From Actinomycetota bacterium (lineage in GTDB: Bacteria; Actinomycetota; Actinomycetes; S36-B12; GCA-2699445): DNA of 64,000 nucleotides. The translations under genes were made by a program, and so were the position numbers. The stretch's first letter is position 1; each line of letters begins with the position of its first letter. The notes under the pieces were generated by a model that did not search any database, had not been told where the DNA came from, and worked only from the letters and a program-made list of their open reading frames with translations. The stretch is from assembly GCA_029978705.1 (NCBI GenBank), contig JAPOIY010000006.1, forward strand, positions 1 through 64,000, read 5' to 3'. Positions 8,804 through 17,065 of the stretch are shown here, in pieces.

Positions 8804-9334
8804 TCAGCCCACCTGGTGCAGCCAGCGCACGGTGGCGCCGTCGCCGGCGTAGCGGAAGGGTTCGAGCTCGGCGTCCCATTCGGCGCCGAGCAGGTGGCGC
8901 AGGCGGCCCAGCAGTTCGCCGCCTTCCGTCGCCTCCTGCATGGCGCCACGGAGCCGGTCCTCGCTCAGCATGATGTCGCCGTGAATGCCGATGGTGGCGC
9001 GGAACATGCCCAGGCTGGGAGTGACGGCGAATCTCTCGCCCTCCCGGCCGGCCGTGGGCTCCTCCGTCACCTCGAAGCGCAAAGGCGCGAAGCCGACCAG
9101 GGCACTGGCCAGCGCCGACCCCGTGCCCGCCGACGCCTGCCACGACAACTCGCCGCGCACACTTCCGGGGGCGACGGGCTGGCCGGTCCAGTCCAGGGAC
9201 ACGTCCTTGCCCAGCACCTGGGTGAGGGCCCACTCGACGTGCGGGCTCAGGGCCCGCGGGCAGGCATGGATGAAGACCATGCCTCGCGTCGGCATGGCGT
9301 CAGATGGGTGCCTGGGCACCACGGCACTCGACAT
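8804..9334 (-). CDS. DUF3145 family protein
   Basis: Actinobacteria-specific protein of unknown function, 176 aa from this start. The family core is seen at the N-terminus (TRGMVFIHACPRALSPHVEW) and again in E-L-S-W-Q, R-F-E-V-T-E-E-P and a C-terminal R-W-L-H-Q-V-G. There is no signal peptide or membrane segment. I start at the second methionine, M-S-S-A-V-V, because AAGGAGG ends five bases upstream. A start 21 codons earlier has no ribosome site. It is divergent from the HNH gene across 9335-9625. Function is unknown. Confidence 0.8.
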   Translation of the reverse strand: MSSAVVPRHPSDAMPTRGMVFIHACPRALSPHVEWALTQVLGKDVSLDWTGQPVAPGSVRGELSWQASAGTGSALASALVGFAPLRFEVTEEPTAGREGERFAVTPSLGMFRATIGIHGDIMLSEDRLRGAMQEATEGGELLGRLRHLLGAEWDAELEPFRYAGDGATVRWLHQVG

Positions 9335-9587
9335 GCTGGCCTCCTTCGCGTCGAGGGTCGCCTTCCCCAGCGTCCTCAGCGAGGCCTTGGCCATCACATA
9401 GTCGGGTGTTCAGTTGTCATCCCACTCCCCAGCGGGACGACCACAGCCTAGCGCAGCAACGCCCCGCGCGGCAGTTGCATCGGAACGTGACCAAAAAGTT
9501 ACCCAACGTGGCCTCGCTGTGGCCCTCCCCGAAGCGCGATCCCGTGGCTGCCACGGCGGGATCGCCTGTCGGAGGTACCTCGTAGAG

Positions 9588-9603
9588 TCGAACTCAAGTT
9601 CGA
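9588..9603. promoter_or_regulatory. LexA/SOS box, perfect match to the mycobacterial consensus
   Basis: TCGAACTCAAGTTCGA is a 16-bp palindrome identical to the mycobacterial SOS consensus TCGAAC-N4-GTTCGA. It overlaps a TAGAGT -10-like hexamer (9583-9588) and ends 22 bp before the ATG of the HNH/DUF222 gene. LexA bound here would block transcription until DNA damage. Confidence 0.8.
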
Positions 9604-9625
9604 AGACGAAAGGCGTGGGAGAACG

Positions 9626-11002
9626 ATGCAGCACTCCACCGCACACGAGTTCCTCGACCGGCTCGTGGGAGACGCCGGGGACTGCCCGGGCCCGGTGCGC
9701 CAATTGGCCGCGGCAGTCACCACGGTGTGCACCGAACCGCTCGCCGGGGACCTGACGACCGCGTCGGGCCTCACCGACCGCGTGGCGGTCCTCGCCCGGG
9801 TACGGGCCGTCCTGGACGCCGAAGTCGGCCGCAGCGTCGCCCTCGCCGAACACCTGGACGTGCTGCCGCACCGCCCGGTGACCTTCCTGCAGCGTCACGG
9901 CCAGTGGTCCGCTCCCGCCGCCTCAGCCGTTCTGACCGCGGCCCGCTTCTGTGACCGCCACCCCGCTGTCGGCGACCTGTGGCGCCAGGGTCGAGTGGCC
10001 ACTGAGGTCGTGGCCACGCTGGCGCGGGGGCTGCGCCCGCTGACCTCGAGCACGCGGGACGATGTCGTCGCAGCAGTGTGGGAGGAACTCCCCCAGATGT
10101 CCGTAGCCGCCGTCCGCGTCCTGGTGTCCCGCACCCTGGACCTCCTGCACCCGGAGGACCGCGCCCGGCACGAGCAGGACGACTGGGACCGCCGCTGCCT
10201 GGTGGCCACCCGACACGGCGGCATGACGATGATCACCGCCGACCTGCCCATGGTCGAAGGGGACGCCGTCATGGCCGCGCTCGACGCATTGGCCGAGTCC
10301 CTGCGCGTGGCGGGCGACCTGCACACGGCCGGACAGCGCCGCGCGGACGCGTTGATCACGCTGGTGAACCGGGCCGCGGCACACGACGATGTCCCCGCCA
10401 CCTCGGGCGGGCTGCCGGTCGGCACGACGATCACCGTCAGCCTCACCGAGGCCGACCGGGTCGCCTCCGGAGAGCACCGGCAGCCGGTCCTCGATCTGGG
10501 GTCCGCCCTGCAGTCGGACACGGACCCGGCGGGGCTCGCCACCACGGGGCCGATGAGCGGCGCGCCGGTCACCTTGGGCGACGCCGCCCTGCGGTTCGCC
10601 CTGTGCGCCGGAAGCCGGACCGGCGTCCTCGTGGACCGGCATCGCAGTTCGAGCACCCCCATCGCCGACGCGCTGACTCACACCCGGCTCGAGCCCCTGG
10701 CGGTGGGCCGCTCCCAACGACTGGCCACCGCCGCCCAGCGCACCGCCATGGCGCTGCGGGATGGAGGTTGCGTGCTGTGCGGCCGGCCCCCCGCCGAATG
10801 CCAGACCCACCACCTGACGGCGTGGCAGGACGGCGGAGTGTCCGATATCGACAACATGGTGCTGTTGTGTTGGTCGCACCACCGCGAGGTCGATCTGAAC
10901 CGGTGGGAGATTCGCCGGAATCCGGACCCGGGCGGGTCGCCCTGGCTGGTGGAGCGCACTGCCCGTCACCGCTGGCGTCACCGAACGTCATGGGTCGCTT
11001 GA
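9626..11002 (+). CDS. HNH endonuclease with DUF222 (13E12 repeat family)
   Basis: Protein of 458 aa. The first 300 residues are the alpha-helical DUF222 domain. The C-terminus is an HNH nuclease with a zinc site: Cys382-x2-Cys385, then His395-His396, an Asp-x-Asp-Asn and C-W-S-H-H near 418. These genes occur in many copies in actinobacteria and are often compared with mobile or selfish endonucleases; their cellular role is not settled. The consensus SOS box just upstream fits what is reported for 13E12 members in M. tuberculosis, some of which belong to the LexA regulon. There is no intein or intron around it and no second copy in the window. Confidence 0.9.
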   Translation: MQHSTAHEFLDRLVGDAGDCPGPVRQLAAAVTTVCTEPLAGDLTTASGLTDRVAVLARVRAVLDAEVGRSVALAEHLDVLPHRPVTFLQRHGQWSAPAASAVLTAARFCDRHPAVGDLWRQGRVATEVVATLARGLRPLTSSTRDDVVAAVWEELPQMSVAAVRVLVSRTLDLLHPEDRARHEQDDWDRRCLVATRHGGMTMITADLPMVEGDAVMAALDALAESLRVAGDLHTAGQRRADALITLVNRAAAHDDVPATSGGLPVGTTITVSLTEADRVASGEHRQPVLDLGSALQSDTDPAGLATTGPMSGAPVTLGDAALRFALCAGSRTGVLVDRHRSSSTPIADALTHTRLEPLAVGRSQRLATAAQRTAMALRDGGCVLCGRPPAECQTHHLTAWQDGGVSDIDNMVLLCWSHHREVDLNRWEIRRNPDPGGSPWLVERTARHRWRHRTSWVA

Positions 11003-11074
11003 CCCTCCGCAGCAGCGACGAAGTCGTGATCTGTCAGACCTCGCGAACCCGCCCCGCGGGCCGAACCTCCGCCG

Positions 11075-11080
11075 TACAGT
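11075..11080 (+). promoter_or_regulatory. Probable -10 box of bioY
   Basis: TACAGT, giving a leader of about 44 nt up to the TTGGAG-preceded ATG at 11131. No clear -35 and no biotin repressor site was recognised. Confidence 0.35.
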
Positions 11081-11130
11081 GAGGGCGTCGGGCCGGGTCC
11101 ACCGGCATCTGCGAGGTTATTGGAGTTCTC

Positions 11131-11865
11131 ATGGCCGTCACCGCGCCGGCACCCCGTGTCCTGGCTGACGTCTTCCCCCGTTCCTTCGCCCGCGATGCGC
11201 TACTTGTCGTCGGGGGCGCGGCACTGGTGGGGATCTTCGCCCAGATCTCCGTGCCCCTTCCGTTCACCCCCGTGCCCCTCACCGGACAGACCTTCGCGGT
11301 ACTCCTCGTGGGCGCGGCCTTGGGCTCGGTGCGCGGCATGCTCTCGATGCTGCTCTACGGCGTCGCGGGGGTCTTGGGGGTGCCGTGGTTCGCCTCCGGC
11401 TCCAGCGGATTCACGTTGCCGTCCTTCGGCTACATCATCGGCTTCATCGCAGCGGCCGGGCTGGTCGGCTGGTTGGCGGAGCGGGGTTGGACCCGCAACC
11501 CGCTCGACACGGCCCTGGCCATGGTGCTCGGCAACGTCCTGATCTACGCGATCGGGGTCACCTGGCTCAAGTTCGCCCTGGGCGCCACGTGGGTGGGGGC
11601 CATCGCCATGGGTATGACGCCGTTCCTCGTCGGCGACGGCGTGAAGATCCTGATCGCGGCCGGCCTCTTCCCGCTGCTGTGGCGCCAGATGGTGAAACGC
11701 GGCCTGGCGCCGCGTCCGGACGCCGACGCGGTCATCGACCTCACGGACGATGCCGACGCCGATGCCTCAGTCGCCGTCACCGTGGCAGACGAGGACGAGG
11801 ACACCGGCGCAGCGGTCTCGGATGGTGACAGCGACGAGGAGTCGGCTACTACCACCACCGACTGA
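11131..11865 (+). CDS. bioY: BioY biotin transporter substrate-binding subunit, with acidic tail
   Basis: Integral membrane S-component for biotin uptake, 244 aa. Residues about 20-190 match BioY in full: the family segment ISVPLPFTPVPLTGQTFAVL, then G-S-V-R-G-M-L-S-M-L-L-Y and G-F-x-x-G-Y-I-I-G-F motifs, about six hydrophobic helices. The last 50 residues (about 195-244) are an unusual hydrophilic tail made mostly of Asp, Glu, Ala, Thr and Ser, ending T-T-T-T-D, not typical of BioY. No BioM/BioN (EcfA/EcfT) genes adjoin it, so it works alone or with shared ECF modules. TTGGAG lies five bases before the ATG. Confidence 0.93.
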   Translation: MAVTAPAPRVLADVFPRSFARDALLVVGGAALVGIFAQISVPLPFTPVPLTGQTFAVLLVGAALGSVRGMLSMLLYGVAGVLGVPWFASGSSGFTLPSFGYIIGFIAAAGLVGWLAERGWTRNPLDTALAMVLGNVLIYAIGVTWLKFALGATWVGAIAMGMTPFLVGDGVKILIAAGLFPLLWRQMVKRGLAPRPDADAVIDLTDDADADASVAVTVADEDEDTGAAVSDGDSDEESATTTTD

Positions 11866-11895
11866 GTGGTTCCAGGTGCCAGAGGGGCGCTGCGG

Positions 11896-13050
11896 TCAGC
11901 CGACCCCGAGTTCCCGGGCGATGAGCATGCGTTGCACCTCGCTGGTGCCTTCGCCCACCTCGAGGACCTTGCTGTCCCGCCAGAAACGCGCCACGGGGTA
12001 TTCGTTCATGAACCCGTAGCCGCCGAAGATCTGGGTGGCCTCCCGCGCGTTCGTCACCGCATCCTCGGTGGCGACCAGTTTGGCGATGGCGGCCTGGTGC
12101 TTGAACGGCTCCCCGGCCAAGAGGCGCGCGCCGGCTTCGTAGTAGGCCAGCCGGCCCACGTGGGTACGGGCCTCCATGTCGGCGATCTTGAAGGACATCG
12201 CCTGGTTGCGGCCGATGGGTTTCCCGAAGGCCTGCCTGCTGTTGGCATAGGCCACCGACTCGTCGACGCATCCCTGCGACAGTCCGACCGCTAGGGCGGC
12301 GATGGCGATCCGACCCTCGTCCAGGATGCGCAGGAACTGCGCATAGCCACGGCCCCGCTCCCCCACCAGGTTCTCGGCCGGGACCCGGACATCGTCGAAG
12401 AACAGCTCATGGGTGTCGGATGCGTTCCATCCGACCTTGGAGTACTTGGGCGCGACCGTGAACCCGGGCGTACCGCTGGGCACGAGGATCGCGGAGATCT
12501 CCGGTCGGCCGGCTTCGTCGGTACCCGTCCGGGCCGTCACGGTGACGAGGCCGGTGATGTCGGTGCCGGAGTTCGTGATGAAGACCTTGGCGCCGTTGAC
12601 GACCCACTCGTCCCCGTCGCGCACAGCCGTGGTTGCGATGTCGCCGGCGTCGGAGCCGCTGCTGGACTCCGTGAGGCCGAACGCCCCGAGCATGCGCCCG
12701 CTGGTCAACTCAGGGAGCCACCGCTGCTTCTGCTCCTCCGTACCGAACCGGTAGATCGGCATGGCTCCCAGGGAGACCCCGGCCTCCAGGGTGATCGCGA
12801 CCGAGGAGTCGACGCGCGCCAACTCCTCGATGGCCAGGCACAGGGCGAAGTAGTCCCCGCCCATGCCGCCGTACTCCTCGGGGAACGGCAGCCCGAACAG
12901 GCCCATGTCGCCCATCTGGCGCACGATGTCGTAGGGGAACTCCTCACGTTCGTAGAAGTCCCCGATGACGGGGGCGACGACGTCGTGGGCGAAGGCCTCG
13001 ACGGTCTTGCGCAGGTCCTCGTGCTCGGGGGACAGACGGAAATCAGGCAC
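11896..13050 (-). CDS. Acyl-CoA dehydrogenase
   Basis: FAD enzyme of 384 aa that introduces the alpha-beta double bond into an acyl-CoA and passes electrons to ETF. The three acyl-CoA dehydrogenase domains are complete. Visible signatures are GAFGLTESSSGSDAG near 130 and, near the C-terminus, QIFGGYGFMNEYPVARFWRD followed by LEVGEGTSEVQR, whose Glu before G-T is the usual catalytic base. It resembles short-chain/branched-chain members, so isovaleryl-, isobutyryl- or butyryl-CoA are all possible. A role in leucine breakdown with the carboxylase operon at 20729-25246 is tempting but unproven. I start at the second GTG because GAGGAG lies five bases before it; the upstream GTG at 13056 overlaps that site. 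Confidence 0.9.
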   Translation of the reverse strand: MPDFRLSPEHEDLRKTVEAFAHDVVAPVIGDFYEREEFPYDIVRQMGDMGLFGLPFPEEYGGMGGDYFALCLAIEELARVDSSVAITLEAGVSLGAMPIYRFGTEEQKQRWLPELTSGRMLGAFGLTESSSGSDAGDIATTAVRDGDEWVVNGAKVFITNSGTDITGLVTVTARTGTDEAGRPEISAILVPSGTPGFTVAPKYSKVGWNASDTHELFFDDVRVPAENLVGERGRGYAQFLRILDEGRIAIAALAVGLSQGCVDESVAYANSRQAFGKPIGRNQAMSFKIADMEARTHVGRLAYYEAGARLLAGEPFKHQAAIAKLVATEDAVTNAREATQIFGGYGFMNEYPVARFWRDSKVLEVGEGTSEVQRMLIARELGVG

Positions 13051-13143
13051 AGCCACTCCTCGCAGTCAGGTCAGGTCCCTACCCTGCCATGCCGCGCCGA
13101 TTCCCGACTGCTCCCCCCTGTGACCGCAGCCGGTCCGGCCAGG

Positions 13144-14487
13144 TCAGCCCTTGCCGGACCGCTGGCAGGCCACGAACGGCTTGTGGGGAACCCGCACGGT
13201 CTTCTCGACCACAGCGGCCCGCTTGCCCTCCTGTTTGGCCCGCACCTTCACCAGCGCCTTCACATGGTCGCTGCACGTCGGCTTCAGGAACACCGTCGCG
13301 CGGTTGCCCTTCCGCTTGACCTTCACATCACAGATTCCCCGCACCAAGGTCTTCCCGACCTCGCACTTCACGGTGGCCGTCACCACCCCGGGACTGCGGA
13401 CCTCCAGGACCGGGGTGTACTCCCCCGCCACCGGCTTCTCGTCCACGATCTTCTCCACCTTCACCGGCGTCTCCGGACGCGGCGTCGGAGTCGGAGTCGG
13501 AGTCGGAGTCGGAGTCGGAGTCGGCGTCGGAGTCGGCGTTGGCGTCGGGGTGGTGGTCGGCGGGTTCGGATCGTTCTCGCAGGCCGTGCTCACCACCCCG
13601 GCGAGGAAGGCACCCAGAGCGTCGAACTCCTGCACCACCGCGACGTCGATGTCGTTGATCGACTTCACGTTGGCCAGATTCGCGCCCTCGACCAGCTTGT
13701 CTCCGGAGATCTCCTTCATCCGCAGCTGGCTGTCGGCGTTCGTGATGCCATCTCCCACGCCTACGACAAGAACACGGACACCGGCCCGTTTGAGCTCGTT
13801 GGCCCGTTCGATCGCCCGCTCTTGGGTGGGCGCAGCAGCGGTGCCACGCAGGGTGTTGTAGCCGATGTGGTCGCTGCCCACGCCGCCGTTCGGGTCACCG
13901 GCCTGGTCGAGGTTGAAGGCCGTCGGGTCGCCGTCGGTGATGAAGATGGCCAACTGCGGCAACTTCGCTTCGGAACCCATGGCCTTCAAGCCACCGTCCC
14001 AGTTGGTCCAGCCGCGGGCATCCGACTGGGACCAGTTCGACGTCAGTCTCCAATCGCCGCTGCCGTCGTACTGGAACGTGCCGCCGGCGGGCACCGGGGG
14101 CTGCGGCTTGTAGTAGGCCGCCAGACCCTGATAGAACACGCCGCCGGGCTCCAGCGATGCCGTGGTGACCTGAGACCTCTCCGCCAGGACGTTGGTGGCG
14201 GTCGCGAACTGCTCCATCCGCACCGTGGACTTCTGCGTAGCCGTCGCTTCCAGATTGAGGGCGGTGAGGAACGTGCGCGCGGCCTCCCGCACCGTGCTGA
14301 CCGCACCCGCTGACTGGATGGACCCCGAGGCGTCGAGCATGAGCGAGAAGTCCATCTCACACGCTTCGGCAACCGGCGGGTTCGGCACGATGGCCACGGC
14401 CAGGGCCTGGGTCGACGTGGCCACGCCCGCCACCCCTACCGCCAACGCGGCCGACAGTCCGCCCGCAACGACAGTTCTCACCTTCAT
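13144..14487 (-). CDS. Secreted VWA-domain protein with Thr-Pro linker, copy 1
   Basis: Exported protein of 447 aa. It has a signal peptide (M-K-V-R, hydrophobic to about residue 30), then a von Willebrand factor A domain (about 40-290) with the MIDAS motif D-A-S-G-S near 53 and a conserved I-F-I-T-D-G-D-P strand. A (Thr-Pro)n linker of roughly 25 residues (about 305-330) follows, then a basic C-terminal domain with four cysteines (about 335-447). There is no sortase signal or TM anchor at the C-terminus, so it is secreted or held by charge. VWA domains bind protein ligands through a metal; the partner is unknown. GAGAGGTC precedes the ATG. It lies directly downstream of its paralogue on the same strand. 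Confidence 0.8.
   Translation of the reverse strand: MKVRTVVAGGLSAALAVGVAGVATSTQALAVAIVPNPPVAEACEMDFSLMLDASGSIQSAGAVSTVREAARTFLTALNLEATATQKSTVRMEQFATATNVLAERSQVTTASLEPGGVFYQGLAAYYKPQPPVPAGGTFQYDGSGDWRLTSNWSQSDARGWTNWDGGLKAMGSEAKLPQLAIFITDGDPTAFNLDQAGDPNGGVGSDHIGYNTLRGTAAAPTQERAIERANELKRAGVRVLVVGVGDGITNADSQLRMKEISGDKLVEGANLANVKSINDIDVAVVQEFDALGAFLAGVVSTACENDPNPPTTTPTPTPTPTPTPTPTPTPTPTPTPRPETPVKVEKIVDEKPVAGEYTPVLEVRSPGVVTATVKCEVGKTLVRGICDVKVKRKGNRATVFLKPTCSDHVKALVKVRAKQEGKRAAVVEKTVRVPHKPFVACQRSGKG
13481..13560. repeat. Hexamer repeat coding a Thr-Pro linker
   Basis: Tandem repeat of GGAGTC/GGCGTC units in frame on the minus strand, read as alternating Pro and Thr. Such tracts vary in copy number by slippage in steps that keep the frame. 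Confidence 0.8.
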
Positions 14488-14566
14488 GGAATGACCTCTC
14501 TGAGGAGTGCGACAGACAGGCAACGCTATCGCCTCCAAGATCGGAAGGCAGCGTCACCCCGATAAC

Positions 14567-14610
14567 TGACCGCCCCGGGGCACAGCAGTCGCTGTGCTCC
14601 GGGGCGGTCA
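14567..14610 (-). terminator. Strong hairpin terminator after VWA copy 2
   Basis: Twenty base pairs of stem (14567-14586 with 14591-14610), one G-U pair, and the four-base loop AGTC, 11 bp after the stop of the upstream VWA gene. There is no U-tract, as is common in actinobacterial terminators. It separates the two paralogues into different transcripts. Confidence 0.75.
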
Positions 14611-14621
14611 GCGCTGTCGAA

Positions 14622-15938
14622 TCAGCCCTTGCCGGACCGCTGACAGGCTACGAAGGGCTTCTTGGGCACCCGCACGGTCTTGCCCACGACCGTTGCGGCA
14701 CTGCCCCGTTCCTTGGCCCGCACCCGAATGTCGGCAGTCACGTTGTCGCTGCAGGTCGGCCTCAGGTACACCGTCGCGCGGTTGCCCTTCTGCTTGACCT
14801 TCACATGACAGATGCCACGCACCTCGGTCTGACCGACGTTGCAGACGACCTTCGCGGTGACCACCCCCGGGCTGCGGACCTCCAGCACCGGGGTGTACTC
14901 CCCGACCACGGGCTTCTCGTCCACGATCTTCTCCACCTTCACCGGGGTCTCCGGACGCGGCGTCGGAGTCGGCGTCGGCGTCGGCGTCGGAGACGGCGTC
15001 GGCGTCGGAGTCGGGGTCACCGTCGGGCTCGGTGTCGGGTCCGGATCGTTGTTGCACGCCGTTTTCACAATGCTGGTGAGGAAGGCCCCCAGAGCGTCGA
15101 AATCGCTCACGACAGCCACATCGACGTCGTTGATGGTGCCGATTCCCGCCAGATCCGCGTCCCGGACGACCTGCTTGCCCGAGATCCGTTCCATGTTCGG
15201 CAGGCTCGACGGCTTGCTCATCTCAGCACCTACCCCCACCACGAGAACACGGGTGCCCTTCTTCTTCAGGATGTTCGCCTCCTGGATGGCCCGATTGACC
15301 GTCTCCTCTTCGGCCCCACCCTTGCTGGTGTCGGTCTGCCAGCCGATGTGGTGGGCTCCGAAATGGGGATCGCCGGACTGGTCGAGGTTGAAAGCGGTCG
15401 GCAGCCCGTCGGTCACGAAGATCGCCAGGTCAGGAGTGGTGGCCTCGTGATGCATGACCATCAGACCGCCGTCCCAGTTCGTGTACTGGTCCTTGCGGTT
15501 CGCCGTCCAGTTGGCCGCGTTGGACCACGACCCGGACTTGTACGTGTACTGGAAGGTGCCGGGATCCGGAGCCACCGGTCGCGGATTGTCGTACTTGGCA
15601 AGACCCTTCGCGAAGACGCCGGCGACCGTGCTCGAGTCCACCACGTGCCGGGTGGTGAGCACCTCGGTGGCTGTGGCGAACTGCTCCAGCCGGGCCGTCG
15701 AGTTCGTGCCGTTGAGGGCGTTGATGAAACTGGAGGCGGCGCCGCGGACCGTCTTGTCGTGAGTTCCGATGGAGCCCGAAGCATCCAGCATGAGGGAGAA
15801 GTCCATGGCGCACTTCTCCTGAACCACCGGATTCGGACTGGTCTCGACCCAGGCGGCATGAGCGGACAGGACGGCGCCCGTCACCCCCGCCACCATCGCG
15901 CCGGACAACCCCACCGCGAGAAGGCTCTTGCCCTTCAT
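14622..15938 (-). CDS. Secreted VWA-domain protein with Thr-Pro linker, copy 2
   Basis: Paralogue of the gene downstream, 438 aa, same layout: signal peptide (M-K-G-K, hydrophobic to A-H-A near 29), VWA domain with MIDAS D-A-S-G-S and A-I-F-V-T-D-G-L-P, a Thr/Ser-Pro linker and a basic Cys-containing C-terminal domain. The stretch after the linker (R-P-E-T-P-V-K-V-E-K-I-V-D-E-K-P-V) and the last residues (F-V-A-C-Q-R-S-G-K-G) are identical in both copies, while the VWA domains differ more. This indicates a tandem duplication with selection on, or conversion of, the C-terminal part. The start is the methionine at the signal peptide, with AAGGAA five bases upstream. Confidence 0.8.
   Translation of the reverse strand: MKGKSLLAVGLSGAMVAGVTGAVLSAHAAWVETSPNPVVQEKCAMDFSLMLDASGSIGTHDKTVRGAASSFINALNGTNSTARLEQFATATEVLTTRHVVDSSTVAGVFAKGLAKYDNPRPVAPDPGTFQYTYKSGSWSNAANWTANRKDQYTNWDGGLMVMHHEATTPDLAIFVTDGLPTAFNLDQSGDPHFGAHHIGWQTDTSKGGAEEETVNRAIQEANILKKKGTRVLVVGVGAEMSKPSSLPNMERISGKQVVRDADLAGIGTINDVDVAVVSDFDALGAFLTSIVKTACNNDPDPTPSPTVTPTPTPTPSPTPTPTPTPTPRPETPVKVEKIVDEKPVVGEYTPVLEVRSPGVVTAKVVCNVGQTEVRGICHVKVKQKGNRATVYLRPTCSDNVTADIRVRAKERGSAATVVGKTVRVPKKPFVACQRSGKG
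14959..15040. repeat. Hexamer repeat coding the second Thr-Pro linker
   Basis: Same GGCGTC/GGAGTC units as in the neighbouring paralogue but less regular and with Ser and Val codons interspersed, so the two tracts have diverged or been re-expanded independently. Confidence 0.75.
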
Positions 15939-16082
15939 GTGTATTCCTTTTCCTCGGCTCGTCCCCCCGTGGGAGACACACGCCGGACGATACCCGGTCA
16001 CGATCATGCTTGCGCGGCAACATATGAACTTCATTCGGAGCGCGCCCGCATCTCGCGGCGGCTGTCATGGCAGGGTGGCGGC

Positions 16083-17015
16083 ATGACGCGGGTCGGACTG
16101 GTGCTCGGCGGCGGCGGGATGACGGGGACCGCGTTCCACGCCGGGGTCGTGGGGGCCCTGGCGCACGTGGGCTGGGACGCCCGCGCCGCGGAGGTCATGA
16201 TCGGAACGTCGGCGGGCTCCACCTCGGCCGCACTGCTGCGCGCCGGGTTTCCCCCGACCGACTACGTGCCGCGCATGACCGGCGAGCCCGTCTCCCCCGA
16301 GGGCGCGAAGGTCCTGGACCGGATCGGTCGGGTGCCGGCTGCTCCCCCGCGGGCGAGGGGACCACTGCGCCCGGCCGCACCGGCCCTGCTGCGCCGCAGT
16401 CTGCGCCACCCCGCGCGGTATCCCCTGGGTGTGACGGCGGCGGCCCTCCTGCCCGCGGGCACGGTCCCCATCGATACGGTCAGCCCCGGGTTCGGAAGCC
16501 TGTTCGAGCACTGGCCCGATCGGCCGACGTGGATCACCGCCGTACGGCTGGACACCGGAGAGCGGGTGATCTTCGGGCGGGACAGCAGGACCTCGCTACC
16601 GGACGCGGTGCGGGCGTCCTGCTCCATCCCCGGCTACTTCCGCCCGGTGATGATCGACGGAGTGCCCCACGTGGACGGCGGCGCCTGGTCCGTGCACCAC
16701 GCCGACCTCCTGGCCGCCCAGGACCTCGACCTCGTCGTCGTCTCCGCACCGCTGAGCACGAGCAGCATCGGGGCGCCCGTCCTGGACGCCATCCCCCGCC
16801 TCCCGATCCGGAGGCAGCTGGCGCGTGAGGTCCGGGAACTGGAGCGCGCGGGCACCCCCGTGCTGGTCGTGGCTCCGGACCGCCGCCTGGGGGCGCTTAT
16901 GGGCGTGAACTCGATGGACATCACCAAACGCCCCGTGGTGGCGGAGTCCGCCCGGGCGCTGACCGTGCGGCGCCTGTCCCAGGAGCCGGAGTTGACGCGG
17001 CTGCTCACCGGGTGA
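16083..17015 (+). CDS. Patatin-like phospholipase
   Basis: Serine acyl-hydrolase of 310 aa. The patatin features are all present: an oxyanion loop G-G-G-G-M-T-G at 9-15, the nucleophile elbow G-T-S-A-G with Ser43, and the catalytic Asp198 in H-V-D-G-G. No signal peptide or membrane segment is seen, so it should act on membrane lipids from the cytosol. Patatins of this size are found both as housekeeping enzymes and as effectors in defence systems, but no cyclic-nucleotide synthase is nearby. It ends 50 bp before the ATPase gene, which has its own promoter, so co-regulation is uncertain. Confidence 0.85.
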   Translation: MTRVGLVLGGGGMTGTAFHAGVVGALAHVGWDARAAEVMIGTSAGSTSAALLRAGFPPTDYVPRMTGEPVSPEGAKVLDRIGRVPAAPPRARGPLRPAAPALLRRSLRHPARYPLGVTAAALLPAGTVPIDTVSPGFGSLFEHWPDRPTWITAVRLDTGERVIFGRDSRTSLPDAVRASCSIPGYFRPVMIDGVPHVDGGAWSVHHADLLAAQDLDLVVVSAPLSTSSIGAPVLDAIPRLPIRRQLAREVRELERAGTPVLVVAPDRRLGALMGVNSMDITKRPVVAESARALTVRRLSQEPELTRLLTG

Positions 17016-17053
17016 AGGACGCCGTTCACCGGGAAGCCCCGCGCAGCGGCGCC

Positions 17054-17059
17054 TAGGCT
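17054..17059 (+). promoter_or_regulatory. Leaderless-type -10 box (TAGGCT-N6-GTG)
   Basis: TAGGCT exactly six bases before the GTG start of the ATPase gene; no Shine-Dalgarno is present. Confidence 0.55.
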
Positions 17060-17065
17060 GACGGC

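Noticed and set aside
11003-11130. Riboswitch in front of bioY
   Set aside because: The 128-bp region shows no conserved paired structure that I recognise; biotin control in bacteria is usually by protein repressor.
13481-13560. Tandem hexamer array considered as a CRISPR or regulatory repeat
   Set aside because: Units are 6 bp, without spacers, and lie in frame inside a coding region as a Thr-Pro linker.
12409-14313. Plus-strand open frame of 634 codons opposite the acyl-CoA dehydrogenase and VWA genes
   Set aside because: It is an antisense artefact; the Arg-Ser repeat it shows is just the Thr-Pro linker read backwards.
16083-17015. Patatin as a CBASS effector
   Set aside because: No CD-NTase, ubiquitin-like or TRIP13/HORMA gene is near, and the following ATPase has its own promoter, so there is no support for a CBASS operon.
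14805-17015. Longer version of the patatin gene (736 codons)
   Set aside because: The upstream 426 codons are antisense to the VWA gene; the patatin fold begins at the ATG at 16083.
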